From the NCBI RefSeq assembly GCF_040905785.1, contig NZ_JBBDQW010000025.1, forward strand, positions 62,001 through 126,000: a stretch of 64,000 bases of DNA. The letters run 5' to 3'. This DNA comes from Tistlia sp040905785 (GTDB lineage Bacteria > Pseudomonadota > Alphaproteobacteria > Kiloniellales > DSM-21159). The notes under the pieces were generated by a model, which was not told the DNA's origin, made no database searches, and was given only the letters and a program-made list of their open reading frames with translations. The translations under genes were made by a program, and so were the position numbers. This document shows positions 31,709 through 40,482 of this stretch, in pieces (position 1 is the first letter of the stretch; each line of letters opens with the position of its first letter).

Positions 31709-31786
31709 CTAGCCTGGATTTCTCGTACCGGAAGGGGTCGGCATCGCTCCACGAGCGACCCGAAGGGCGTGGGATATCCAGGCTAG
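31709..31786. repeat. 78-bp palindromic intergenic element with 11-bp perfect ends
   Basis: CTAGCCTGGAT (31709-31719) and ATCCAGGCTAG (31776-31786) are exact inverted repeats. The interior holds a nested hairpin (CGCTC-CAC-GAGCG) inside a second stem (GGGTCG paired with CGACCC). The right end overlaps the stop codon (31783-31785) of the minus-strand gene, and the left end lies 15 bases after the PAS_5 stop. It may serve as a bidirectional terminator between convergent genes or be a mobile palindromic element. Confidence 0.7.
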
Positions 31787-32109
31787 TTGCTCGGCAGGGG
31801 CGGCGGACCGCCGGAGCCGCTCCCGCCGGCCGTCGCGCGGCACATCGCCTCGGCGCGCTCCAGGAACAGCGCCTTCTGTCCGGCCATCCCGGGGTTGTCC
31901 GCGATCATCGCCTCGATCTGCGCCGAGCGCTCGGCGATGCAGGCGACGGCCGGGTCGTCCGGATCGGCGGCCTCGACCGGCCGTTCCTCCGGGAACAGGT
32001 CCTGCCAGTGGATCGCCAGCAGCCCCCCGACCGCGGCGAGCAGCACGAGGCCGGCGACGAGGCGCGCGAGGATGCCGTCGAGGCGACCGGTGGAGCGGGC
32101 GCGTGTCAT
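31783..32109 (-). CDS. Small membrane-anchored protein, unknown
   Basis: A 108-aa protein with one N-terminal membrane segment (about residues 14-33, ILARLVAGLVLLAAVGGLLA) and a short periplasmic or cytoplasmic domain. Two cysteines in ACIAERSAQI and AEAMCRATAG about 34 residues apart could form a disulfide if the domain is periplasmic. The C-terminus is a Gly/Pro tail. The family was not recognised. The gene is divergent from moaA, and its stop codon lies inside the palindromic element. Confidence 0.7.
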   Translation of the reverse strand: MTRARSTGRLDGILARLVAGLVLLAAVGGLLAIHWQDLFPEERPVEAADPDDPAVACIAERSAQIEAMIADNPGMAGQKALFLERAEAMCRATAGGSGSGGPPPLPSN

Positions 32110-32348
32110 GCCCCATTGCTAGCCGCAGCGGCGGCTTCCGCCAAGGGCCGGAATTCCCGCCGGCAGACCGCAAGGCCCGGCGGGACGGGATTCGGGGGAC
32201 TGGACTCCGGCATGGCCCCAAAGAATTTCGGGGCGAAAAGGCCGCCCGCTTGCGTTATGTTCGAGCGGATAGAACGCTCCGCATCCGGCAAGGAGCGGCC
32301 CGCCACAGCGGGACCGACGCGGAGCCGCCCGGGAAGGAGGACCACCGT

Positions 32349-33422
32349 ATGACGGCACCGACGGCCGATCTCGCGACCGCCGAGGGCCGCGCGCCCACAG
32401 GAATCGCGCCCAAAGGCGCCGCGCCGCTGATCGACCCGTTCCAGCGCGCGATCACCTACCTTCGGGTCTCGGTCACCGACCGCTGCGACTTCCGCTGCGT
32501 CTACTGCATGTCCGAGGACATGAGCTTCCTGCCCAAGGCGGAGGTCCTTTCGCTCGAGGAGCTCGACCGGCTGTGCAGCGCCTTCGTCGACCTCGGCGTG
32601 CGCAAGCTGCGCCTGACCGGCGGCGAGCCGCTGGTGCGGCGCAACATCCTGTGGCTGATCGAGCGCCTGGGCCGGCACCTGGACAGCGGCGCCCTCGACG
32701 AGCTGACCCTGACGACCAACGGCAGCCAGCTCGGCCGCTATGCCGACCAGCTGTTCGCCGCCGGCGTGCGGCGGATCAACGTCTCGCTCGACACGCTGGA
32801 TCCCGACAAGTTCGCCGCCATCACCCGCTGGGGCAAGCTCGACAAGGTCCTCGACGGACTGGCCGCGGCCAAGGCGGCGGGCCTGGAGGTCAAGATCAAC
32901 GCGGTGGCGCTGAAGGGCGTCAACGACGACGAGATCCACCGACTGGTCGAGTGGTGCGGCGCCGAGGGCTTCGACCTCACCTTCATCGAGGTCATGCCGA
33001 TGGGCGACATCGGCACCGAGCAGCGCCTCGGCCAGTACTGGCCGCTCTCGATGGTGCGCGGCGAGCTGGCCCGGCGCTGGACCCTGGAGGAGAGCGACCA
33101 CAGGACCGGCGGGCCGGCGCGCTATGCGCTCTGCCGCGAGACCGGCCGGCGCATCGGCTTCATCACGCCCCTGACCCACAACTTCTGCGAATCCTGCAAT
33201 CGGGTGCGCCTGACCTGCACCGGCACGCTCTACCTGTGCCTGGGCCAGGAGGACGCCGCCGACCTGCGCGCGCCGCTGCGCGCCAGCGACGACGACGCCG
33301 GGCTCGCCGCGGCGATCCGCGAGGCCATCACGCGCAAGCCCAAGGGCCACGACTTCGTGCTCGACCGCCGCCGCCGCCAGGCGACCTCGGTCTCGCGCCA
33401 CATGTCGGTCACCGGCGGCTAG
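32349..33422 (+). CDS. moaA: GTP 3',8-cyclase (molybdenum cofactor biosynthesis)
   Basis: Radical SAM enzyme that makes 3',8-cyclo-GTP, the first step of molybdopterin synthesis; needed by the two molybdoenzymes in this window. The protein is 357 aa. The N-terminal cluster is C46-x3-C50-x2-C53 (CDFRCVYC). The C-terminal cluster is in NFCESCNRVRLTC. The C-terminal diglycine (SVTGG) required for activity is present. The ATG at 32349 follows GGAAGGAGG, one of the strongest ribosome-binding sites in the window. The 239-base upstream region was examined for a Moco riboswitch without a convincing match. Confidence 0.96.
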   Translation: MTAPTADLATAEGRAPTGIAPKGAAPLIDPFQRAITYLRVSVTDRCDFRCVYCMSEDMSFLPKAEVLSLEELDRLCSAFVDLGVRKLRLTGGEPLVRRNILWLIERLGRHLDSGALDELTLTTNGSQLGRYADQLFAAGVRRINVSLDTLDPDKFAAITRWGKLDKVLDGLAAAKAAGLEVKINAVALKGVNDDEIHRLVEWCGAEGFDLTFIEVMPMGDIGTEQRLGQYWPLSMVRGELARRWTLEESDHRTGGPARYALCRETGRRIGFITPLTHNFCESCNRVRLTCTGTLYLCLGQEDAADLRAPLRASDDDAGLAAAIREAITRKPKGHDFVLDRRRRQATSVSRHMSVTGG

Positions 33423-33462
33423 CGAGCCGCCGCCACCATCCGATGCCGGCCCCCGCCGGGCG

Positions 33463-33987
33463 CTACTCGATGTTGACCCGGTGGGCGTAGCCCTTGCCGT
33501 CGGAAATGGTGATCTGCTCGAAGCCGAGCATCTTGGCGAGGTCGAAGAAGGTGAACCAGTCCTGCAGCCCGTGCTCCTGGAACACGGGCAGCTGGCGCGC
33601 CATGGCGGTCAACGCGGCGAGCAGGCCGCGGGCGCGGTAGAGGGTGTCGATCTTGCCCTCCTCGAGCGCCGTGATGATCATCTTCTCCGAGTCCGCGCCC
33701 TTGGCGTAAATCACGAACCAGATCGGCGTCGGCGCCTCGAGCTGGCCCTGGGTGAAGCCGGTGACGAAGCCGAGCCTGAGCGTGCGGTTGGCCTCCTGGA
33801 GCGTCCGGGCGCGCGCGACGTAGGTCTCCTCGGTCTGCGGCGAGGGATAGTAGTAGCCGGCGTGGCGCTCGTCGCCGAGATCGGCCGGCTGGACCTCCTG
33901 CGCCGCCGCGGCACCGCCGGCCATCACGCCGCCTGCCATCGCACCCGCCGCGACGAGCAGCCCCGCCACCAGTCCCTTCGTGCGCAT
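33463..33987 (-). CDS. Secreted protein of unknown function downstream of RimK-like gene
   Basis: A 174-aa precursor with a signal peptide (about 1-30, VAGLLVAAGAMAGGVMAGG). The mature part begins EVQPADLGDERHAGYYYPSPQ and is a single compact domain (WFVIYAKGADSEKMIITALEEG) with no cysteines. I do not recognise the family. It lies 77 bases downstream of the RimK-like gene on the same strand, so it may be the third gene of that module, and is convergent with moaA (40-base gap). Whether it is a substrate or unrelated cannot be told. Confidence 0.75.
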   Translation of the reverse strand: MRTKGLVAGLLVAAGAMAGGVMAGGAAAAQEVQPADLGDERHAGYYYPSPQTEETYVARARTLQEANRTLRLGFVTGFTQGQLEAPTPIWFVIYAKGADSEKMIITALEEGKIDTLYRARGLLAALTAMARQLPVFQEHGLQDWFTFFDLAKMLGFEQITISDGKGYAHRVNIE

Positions 33988-34064
33988 CGCTTCCGTTCCC
34001 TCTCCGTTGCGGCCGCAAGGTTAGGCGAGGCCGGGCGCGGAGTCGAAGGCGGAAGAAGGGCCTC

Positions 34065-35528
34065 CTAGCGCGCTTCGATGCGGCGCAGGAACTCGCGCAG
34101 CACCAGGGCGTAGAGCTCGTCCTTCAGCACGGCGTCCTCGACGCCGCGGTCCATGTTCGGGTTGTCGTTGATCTCGATGACGAAGACGCCGCGGTCGTTC
34201 TGCTTCAGGTCGACGCCGTAGAGCCCGTCCCCGATCAGGTTGGCGGCCTTCATCGCGATCTCGACGACCTGCTTGGGCGCCTGGTCGACGGCGAAGGTCT
34301 TGAAGCGGCCCTCGTCGTGCTTGCCGTCGGCCTCGTGCTTGACGATCTGCCAGTGCTTGTCGGCCATCATGTACTGCGAGACGAAGAGCGGCTGGCGGTT
34401 GAGCGCCCCGACCCGCCAGTCGAACTCGGTGTACATGAACTCCTGGGCCAGGATGACGTCGGAGCGCTTGAACAGGTCGCGCGCGATGCGGACCAGCTCG
34501 GCGCGGTCGGTCGCCTTGAAGACGCCGCGCGAGAAGGAGCCGTCGGGAATCTTCAGCACCAGCGGGAAGCCGAGCAGCTCCTCGGCCTGCAGCACCTGGC
34601 TGCGGTCCAGGATCAGGGTCTTGGGCGCCGGCAGCTTGTTGGCCTGCAGCAGCTCGGCCAGGAACACCTTGTTGGTGCAGCGCAGGATCGACATGGGGTC
34701 GTCGAGCACCGGCATGCCCTCGACCTCGGCCTTCTTGGCGAAGCGATAGGTGTGGTTGTCGATCGCCGTGGTCTCGCGGATGAAGAGCGCGTCGTACTCG
34801 GCCAGGCGCAGGAAGTCCTTGCGCTCGATCGGCACGACCTCCAGGCCGATCGAGGCGCCGACGCTCTGGAACTTCTTGATGGTGCGCGCGCTGGACGGCG
34901 GCAGCGCCTCGGCCGGGTTCCACAGCACCGCCAGCGAGTAGCGCGGCGTGGCGGTCTTGCGCCGGCGCTCGCGCCAGTCGGCGCGGGTGTAGCGGCCCAG
35001 CGCCTGCAGGAAGGCCTCGAACTCCTCGGGGCTGAGCGCGCTCGGCGCCAGCGGCTTCAGGGTCTTGACCTGCCAGCGCTCGTCCTTGACGACCTCGGCG
35101 CGCAGCAGCGGGCAGCGGAAGCGGTCGAAGGCGACGCGGGCGAAGCCGGCGAAGCGCCCGTCGAGGGCCTGGCCGAAGGACAGCGTCAGGGTGAAGGCCG
35201 AGCGCGGCGGCGCCGGCAGCTTTTCGATGTCGCGGCGCAGCGCCGCGTTGATCTCCGGCAGCTCCAGCGCATAGACGGCCTTGCGCGACAGCGTCGCGAT
35301 GGTCGCCACGTTCGGAATCGGCTTCTGGCGCCGCGCCTCCGCCAGGAGCGAGCAATAGTAGCCGAAGTCCAGGTAGCTGTAGTCGCCGGACAGGTTGACG
35401 ACGCGCTGGCCGCGGCCGCCGAAGCGCTCGGGGCTGCGCACATATTCCTGGGCGGTGACGGCGGTGCCGGCGGCCTCTGCCCACTGCTTGTCGGCGGCAT
35501 CCTCGACGACCACGATCGGTCCGGGCAT
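34065..35528 (-). CDS. RimK-like ATP-grasp ligase with RLAN domain
   Basis: A 487-aa protein that would form peptide-like amide bonds from a carboxylate and an amino group using ATP. Residues about 1-190 are the RLAN-type N-terminal domain (VVVVEDAADKQW, VNLSGDYSYLDFGYYCSLL). An ATP-grasp domain follows, with LVLKIPDGSFSRGV for the nucleotide and DLKQ (Asp440), EIN (Glu452, Asn454) for magnesium. Its ATG shares one base with the stop of the GNAT/C39 gene (TGATG), so the two are coupled. This pair recurs in proteobacteria and has been proposed to make peptide tags or peptide-derived metabolites; the substrate is unknown. Confidence 0.88.
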   Translation of the reverse strand: MPGPIVVVEDAADKQWAEAAGTAVTAQEYVRSPERFGGRGQRVVNLSGDYSYLDFGYYCSLLAEARRQKPIPNVATIATLSRKAVYALELPEINAALRRDIEKLPAPPRSAFTLTLSFGQALDGRFAGFARVAFDRFRCPLLRAEVVKDERWQVKTLKPLAPSALSPEEFEAFLQALGRYTRADWRERRRKTATPRYSLAVLWNPAEALPPSSARTIKKFQSVGASIGLEVVPIERKDFLRLAEYDALFIRETTAIDNHTYRFAKKAEVEGMPVLDDPMSILRCTNKVFLAELLQANKLPAPKTLILDRSQVLQAEELLGFPLVLKIPDGSFSRGVFKATDRAELVRIARDLFKRSDVILAQEFMYTEFDWRVGALNRQPLFVSQYMMADKHWQIVKHEADGKHDEGRFKTFAVDQAPKQVVEIAMKAANLIGDGLYGVDLKQNDRGVFVIEINDNPNMDRGVEDAVLKDELYALVLREFLRRIEAR

Positions 35529-36715
35529 CAGGCTCTCCCCGCCTTGCCCGCCGGCCCCCGCCGGCCCGCCAGGATCACGGCGGCGCGCAGGCGGGCGCTG
35601 CCGTAGCGTGCCATGCGGTCGAACTCGGCGCGCGCGATCGGCACGTGGATGCAGTCCGTCGAGCTCCGCCCCTCCTCGATGTCGACGAAGGGGTCGTGGA
35701 TGTAGAGGAAGCGCTGGTCCGCACCGGTCACGGTGACCCAGTGCGGGTTCTTCTCGCCGTAGATCCGGTAGGAGCTGATCAGCACGACCGGGATGGCCCC
35801 GGCCTCGACGAAGCCCGCCAGCTCGTTCGCGGTCTGGCCGCGCTGCTCGACCGGAACGCCGGCGAGCAGCGCCTCGGCGACGAAATCCTGATGCACCAGA
35901 CGCATGACCTCCTTCTTTTCCTCGCTGCGGACCGAATCGAGGAAGGGCGGACCGGTATCGGTGATGTAAACGCTGAGATCGAAGCCGCGTCGCCAGGCCG
36001 CCAGAGAAAGGCCGTAGGCGCCGCAGCCGCCGTGCCCGGAGGTCATGAAGACCAGGGTCGATTCCCGCCAGATCCTGAGCTCGGTCGAGCGGTCGCGCGG
36101 GCTGTCGGGATCGAGGGCCGCCATGGCCATCATCAGGCTGGCCGGGCCGCAGGTGAAGTCCAGGCTCTGCGGCACGTAGGGCACCTCGCGCACCCGCCCG
36201 GCGCCGCGCGTCAGGATCTTCTCCATCCGCTCCGCCGGCTCGTGGTCCTCGTAGTAGTCGGGCAGCACGGCGAAGCGCCGGTAGCCGGCGTCGCGGTAGA
36301 GGGCGATCGCCGGCGGATTGTCGGCGCGCACCTCCAGGCGCAGCACCGCGCAGCCTTCGGCCAGGGCGTCGGCCTCGGCGACCGTCAGCAGGCGGCGCGC
36401 GATGCCCTGACCCCGCGCCTCCTGCGCGACCGCCAGGGAATAGAGCCGGGCCAGGGCGGTCTGGCCGTGGAACAGCACCAGCGCGTAGCCGAGCAGGCGT
36501 CCCTCGCGCTCGGCGACCGACAGCGCGGCATGGCCCTTGCTCAGCAGGTGGTGGAAGCTGCGGCGCGACAGGCGGTCGCTCTCGAAGCAGCGGTTCTCCA
36601 GGGCGACCAGGGCGTCGAGATCGGACAGCACCGCGGGGCGCACCACCAGGGGAGCGGCGGCGGGCGGGCTGGGCGGGCTCGGCGACAGGCTGGTCAGGAT
36701 TGTCTCGACGCTCAT
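35528..36715 (-). CDS. GNAT acetyltransferase fused to C39-like cysteine peptidase
   Basis: A 395-aa two-domain protein. Residues about 23-170 are a RimI-like GNAT domain with the acetyl-CoA loop QEARGQGIARR (98-108). Residues about 178-385 are a C39-like papain-fold peptidase with Cys189 (DFTCGPASL), His325 (NPHWVTV) and Asp341 (IHDPF). The first 20 residues are a Ser/Pro tail; no signal or membrane segments, so it acts in the cytoplasm. It is the first gene of the module, directly followed by the RimK-like ligase. A ligase, N-acetyltransferase and peptidase together suggest synthesis and trimming of a peptide. Confidence 0.88.
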   Translation of the reverse strand: MSVETILTSLSPSPPSPPAAAPLVVRPAVLSDLDALVALENRCFESDRLSRRSFHHLLSKGHAALSVAEREGRLLGYALVLFHGQTALARLYSLAVAQEARGQGIARRLLTVAEADALAEGCAVLRLEVRADNPPAIALYRDAGYRRFAVLPDYYEDHEPAERMEKILTRGAGRVREVPYVPQSLDFTCGPASLMMAMAALDPDSPRDRSTELRIWRESTLVFMTSGHGGCGAYGLSLAAWRRGFDLSVYITDTGPPFLDSVRSEEKKEVMRLVHQDFVAEALLAGVPVEQRGQTANELAGFVEAGAIPVVLISSYRIYGEKNPHWVTVTGADQRFLYIHDPFVDIEEGRSSTDCIHVPIARAEFDRMARYGSARLRAAVILAGRRGPAGKAGRA

Positions 36716-36827
36716 GGAGCCTCGCTGAAAGGGGCCGGCGACCCGGAGCCGTCCTGCCCTTCGGCCAAGGCTATCGCATCGACTGTGCAGCGCTATACTC
36801 CCGGCGTCGAGAGCAGAGGGACGAAAA

Positions 36828-37679
36828 GTGCAGGACGGTTCGGCTCCGCAGTCATGCGCAGGACGCGGCGAGGCCCCCGCTGGCGAAGCCGGCGCGGCGG
36901 CCGGGCCGAGTCCGGACTACCGGCGCCTCGCCTTCGTCGCCGGCCCCGGCGCCGAGGCCCAGGAGGCGCTGCATTCGCTGACCGAGCGCTACGGCTCGAC
37001 CCCGCTCGACGAGGCCGAGGCGGTGGTCGCGCTCGGCGGCGACGGCTTCATGCTCGAGGTGCTGCACGCCCACCTCGGCCGGGCCCTGCCGATCTACGGC
37101 ATGAACCGCGGCACCGTCGGCTTCCTGCTCAACGAGTACGGCGAGGACGACCTGCCCGAGCGCCTGGCCCGCGCCGACAAGGTCGTGCTCAACCCCTTGC
37201 GCATGGTCGCAGAGACCGCGGCCGGCGAGGAGGTTGCGGCGATCGCCGTCAACGAGGTCGCACTGTTCCGCGAGACCCGGCAGGCCGCCAAGATCCGGAT
37301 CCGCATCGACGGGGTGGCACGCCTCGAGGAGCTCGTCTGCGACGGCGTCATGGTCGCGACGCCGGCCGGCAGCACCGCCTACAACCTCTCGGCCCACGGG
37401 CCGATCATCCCGATCGGCACACCGCTGCTCGCTCTGACGCCGATCAGCGCCTTCCGGCCGCGGCGCTGGCGTGGCGCCCTGCTGCCGCACGGCGCCACGG
37501 TCTCCTTCGAGGTGCTGGAGCGCGACAAGCGCCCGGTCAGCGCGGTCGCCGACTTCACCGAGGTGCGCAACGTCGCCAGGGTCAGGGTGCAGGAGGACCG
37601 CGAGGCGATCTTCACCCTGCTGTTCGACTCCGAGCACAACCTCGAGGAACGCATCCTCAAGGAGCAGTTCACGCCCTAG
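36828..37679 (+). CDS. nadK: NAD kinase
   Basis: Phosphorylates NAD+ to NADP+. The protein is 283 aa. The catalytic GGDG is at residues 70-73 (VVALGGDGFMLEVLH). The second signature is DGVMVATPAGSTAYNLSAHGPI. The first 30 residues are a Gly/Ala-rich tail not usual for the family, so an internal start near residue 31 (DYRRLAFVAG) cannot be excluded, although the GTG at 36828 has a good GAGGG site 7 bases upstream. TATACT at 36794-36799 is a possible -10 element. It is divergent from the GNAT/C39 gene. Confidence 0.94.
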   Translation: MQDGSAPQSCAGRGEAPAGEAGAAAGPSPDYRRLAFVAGPGAEAQEALHSLTERYGSTPLDEAEAVVALGGDGFMLEVLHAHLGRALPIYGMNRGTVGFLLNEYGEDDLPERLARADKVVLNPLRMVAETAAGEEVAAIAVNEVALFRETRQAAKIRIRIDGVARLEELVCDGVMVATPAGSTAYNLSAHGPIIPIGTPLLALTPISAFRPRRWRGALLPHGATVSFEVLERDKRPVSAVADFTEVRNVARVRVQEDREAIFTLLFDSEHNLEERILKEQFTP

Positions 37680-37721
37680 CGTGCGCTCCCCTTCCCTCCC
37701 GCCGAGCCGCAATCCGAGACA

Positions 37722-40028
37722 ATGGCGCCTTTCGACGAAGACCGACTGCTGACCGGCCGCGGCCGCTACCTCGAGGACCGCACGCCCGAGGGCTGCCTGC
37801 ACATGGCGGTCCTGCGCAGCCCGCTCGCCCACGCCGGGGTGGCCGGGCTCGACGTGACGGCGGCCCGCGCGGCGCCCGGCGTCCGGCTGGTCCTGACCGC
37901 CGCCGACCTCGAGCGGCTCGGGATCGGGCCGCTCGCCTGCCGGGCCTCCGTCACCAGCCGGGACGGCACCGCTATGATCGAGCCGCACCGCCCGGTGCTC
38001 GCCGGCGCGGCCGTCAAGCACGTCGGCCAGCCGATCGCGGCGGTCGTCGCCGAGACCCTCGAGGCGGCCCTGGACGCCCTGGAGGCGATCGAGCTGTCGC
38101 TCGACGAGCTGCCGACGGTGGTGGAGGTCGAGGCCGCGGCGACTGCCGGCGCGCCGGCGATCTGGGAGGAGGCGCCCGGCAACCGCGCCTTCGACTGGGA
38201 GATCGGCAACCGCGCCGAGACCGAGGCGGCCTTCGCCGACGCCGCCCACGTGGTGGCGCTGACGGTTCGCCATCCGCGCATCGTCATCGCCCCGATCGAG
38301 ACCCGTGGCGCCCTCGCCGCCTACGATGCCGGCAGCGGCCGCTTCACGCTCTGGACCGCGAGCCAGGGCGTGGTCTCGCTGCGCACGGCGCTGGCCAACT
38401 GCCTGGGCATCGAGGGTGGGCGCCTGCGGGTCGTCACGGAAGACGTCGGCGGCAGCTTCGCCGTCAAGATCTGGCCCTATCCGGAGCAGGTCCTGGCCCT
38501 GGCGGCGGCGCGCGAGACCGGCCGCCCGGTCAAGTGGACCGCCAGCCGCAGCGAAGCCATGGTCGCCGACGCCATGGGCCGCGGCCGGGTCGACCGGGCC
38601 GAGCTGGCACTCGACGGCGAGGGCCGCTTCCTCGCCTTCCGGATCGACGCGCTCGCCGACCTGGGCGCCTTCCTCAACACCGTGGCACCGATGACCGCGA
38701 CCAAGGGCGCGGTGCGGGTGTTCGGCCACTGCTACCGGATCGTGGGGCTGCACTACCGGGTCCAGGGCATCTTCACCAACGCCGTGCCGACCGACGCCTA
38801 TCGCGGCGCCGGCAAGCCCGAGACGGTCTCGACCCTGGAGCGGCTGATCGACGTGGCCGCCGCGCGTCTCGGCCTCGACCGGGTCGAGCTGCGGCGCCGC
38901 AACCTCGTGACGCCGGCCGACCTGCCCTACGCGACGGCGATGGGCGAGAGCTACGACGGCGGCGACTTCCCGGCGGTCCTGGAGCGGGCGCTGGAGGCCG
39001 CCGACTGGGCCGGCTTCGAGGAGCGACGGGCGCAGAGCCGCGGGCGCGGCCGGCTGCGCGGCGCCGGGGTCGGCCTGCACCTGCACGCCACGGGCGGCTC
39101 GACCGCCGAGCGCAGCGAGGTCCTCACCCTGCCCGACGGCACCGTGCGGGTCCGCAGCGGCAGCCAGGATTCCGGCCAGGGCCATCGGCGCGCCCTCGCC
39201 CTCGTCGCCGGCCAGGCCCTGGGCATCCCGGCGAGCCGGGTCCGGGTCGAGCAGGGCGACAGCGACTGGCTTGAGATCGGCGGCGGCACCGGCGGCTCGA
39301 ACCTGCTGGCGGTCGCCGGCAACACCGTGCATCGGGCGTCGCTGCAGATGCTGGAGCGCATGAAGGCCTCGGCCGGGCTGCTGCTCGAGGCGGCGGCGGG
39401 CGACATCGAGTACGGCGAGGGCCGCTTCCGCATCGTCGGCACCGACCGCGGCCTGAGCCTGGCCGAGGTGGCGGCGGGCTGGGCGGCCCTGGAGGAGGCG
39501 CAGCGGGCCGCCGATCCGGAGGCCGGCTGCCTCGGCCGGCTCGATTTCGAGGGCATCCACACGACTTTCCCGAACGGCGCCTACGTCGCCGAGGTCGAGA
39601 TCGATCCCGAGACCGGCGAGGTCCGGGTCGTACGCTTCACCGGCGTCGACGACCTCGGCCGCGTCATCGACCCGCCGGCGGCCCTGGGCCAGCTCCACGG
39701 CGGCATCGCCCAGGAGATCGGCGAGATCCTCTCGGAGGCGGTGCGCTACGACCCCGAAAGCGGGCAGCTCCTGTCGGGCTCGCTGCTGGACTATGCGCTG
39801 CCCCGGGCCGACGAAATGCCGACGCTGGCTCTCGCCTTCGCGCCGACCGAGAGTCCGAACAGCCTGATCGGTGCCAAGGGCGTCGGCGAGCTGCCCTCGA
39901 TCGGCGCCCCCGGGCCGATCCTCAACGCCGTGCTCGATGCCCTGCGCGAGTCCGGCGTCGAGCATCTCGACCCGCCGCTGACGCCGGAGGTCGTCTGGCG
40001 GGCGCTGCACGGAAGGGCGCAGGGCTGA
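37722..40028 (+). CDS. Xanthine dehydrogenase-family molybdopterin-binding subunit
   Basis: A 768-aa large subunit of a molybdenum hydroxylase, holding the molybdopterin-cytosine dinucleotide site. Landmarks are GRGRYLEDR at the N-terminus, RHPRIVIAPIETRGALAAYD, the DAYRGAGKPE loop (form II, not the CO-dehydrogenase AYxCSFR loop), the substrate-side GTGGSNLLA and the catalytic glutamate in KGVGELPSIGAPG. The FAD and [2Fe-2S] subunits normally encoded next to it are absent here. A possible second start cannot be judged because the ribosome-binding site is weak. It follows nadK by 42 bases and ends in a strong terminator. Confidence 0.9.
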   Translation: MAPFDEDRLLTGRGRYLEDRTPEGCLHMAVLRSPLAHAGVAGLDVTAARAAPGVRLVLTAADLERLGIGPLACRASVTSRDGTAMIEPHRPVLAGAAVKHVGQPIAAVVAETLEAALDALEAIELSLDELPTVVEVEAAATAGAPAIWEEAPGNRAFDWEIGNRAETEAAFADAAHVVALTVRHPRIVIAPIETRGALAAYDAGSGRFTLWTASQGVVSLRTALANCLGIEGGRLRVVTEDVGGSFAVKIWPYPEQVLALAAARETGRPVKWTASRSEAMVADAMGRGRVDRAELALDGEGRFLAFRIDALADLGAFLNTVAPMTATKGAVRVFGHCYRIVGLHYRVQGIFTNAVPTDAYRGAGKPETVSTLERLIDVAAARLGLDRVELRRRNLVTPADLPYATAMGESYDGGDFPAVLERALEAADWAGFEERRAQSRGRGRLRGAGVGLHLHATGGSTAERSEVLTLPDGTVRVRSGSQDSGQGHRRALALVAGQALGIPASRVRVEQGDSDWLEIGGGTGGSNLLAVAGNTVHRASLQMLERMKASAGLLLEAAAGDIEYGEGRFRIVGTDRGLSLAEVAAGWAALEEAQRAADPEAGCLGRLDFEGIHTTFPNGAYVAEVEIDPETGEVRVVRFTGVDDLGRVIDPPAALGQLHGGIAQEIGEILSEAVRYDPESGQLLSGSLLDYALPRADEMPTLALAFAPTESPNSLIGAKGVGELPSIGAPGPILNAVLDALRESGVEHLDPPLTPEVVWRALHGRAQG

Positions 40029-40044
40029 AAGGCCCCATAAACGG

Positions 40045-40082
40045 CAAGGGCGAGCGTCCCGCAGGCGCCCGCCCTTGTTTTT
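40045..40082 (+). terminator. Rho-independent terminator of the molybdenum hydroxylase gene
   Basis: CAAGGGCG and CGCCCTTG form a perfect 8-bp outer stem with further inner pairing, followed at once by TTTTT (40078-40082). It lies 17 bases after the stop codon. This is the best intrinsic terminator in the window. Confidence 0.85.
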
Positions 40083-40148
40083 CCCCCGTCCTTCCGGTGA
40101 CCGCGCCAGTCCGTACCGGCAACCGGATCGCTCGTCGCATGCGATGGG

Positions 40149-40370
40149 CTAGATGCGCCAGAACGGCTTGCTGGATTCGCGCACGGCGTCGGCGCGGCTG
40201 AGGCCGATGTCGCGCAGCAGGTGCTCGTCGAAGCCGCTCAACCGCTCGCGCTGCTCCCAGCGCTCCTGCCACTGGAACAGCAGTTCGACGAGGCCGGCGA
40301 TCCGCGACGACAGCGAGCGGGCCGCAGGGGCCGGGACCGCAGCCGACTTGTGCAGTTCGATGGTCGTCAT
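40149..40370 (-). CDS. DUF1127 small basic protein
   Basis: A 73-aa protein ending in the DUF1127 domain: WEQRERLSGFDEHLLRDIGLSRADAVRES followed by KPFWR. This arginine-rich helical domain is abundant in alphaproteobacteria; some members bind RNA or affect phosphate and carbon metabolism. The ATG at 40370 is used because GAGGAG lies 7 bases upstream; an ATG at 40385 would add five residues. It is divergent from the GcvA-type regulator, sharing the 167-base region that holds its operator. Confidence 0.88.
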   Translation of the reverse strand: MTTIELHKSAAVPAPAARSLSSRIAGLVELLFQWQERWEQRERLSGFDEHLLRDIGLSRADAVRESSKPFWRI

Positions 40371-40482
40371 GATAGATCTCCTCATCTCGAAGCGGCGCCG
40401 GCCGCTTGGCCGTACCGCCGTCCATGAGGGATAATCTGGCGAAACCGGCCGGAACCGGCAAACGACCTTATCTCATCGTTCC

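Noticed and set aside
32110..32348. Moco riboswitch upstream of moaA
   Set aside because: A segment resembling CGAAAAGGCCGCC and a local hairpin were noticed, but I could not assemble the conserved multi-stem structure; a covariance search would decide.
35645..40010. Open frames of more than 1000 codons on both strands across nadK and the molybdenum hydroxylase
   Set aside because: Both are out-of-frame or antisense shadows with no domain pattern; the genuine genes carry full motif sets.
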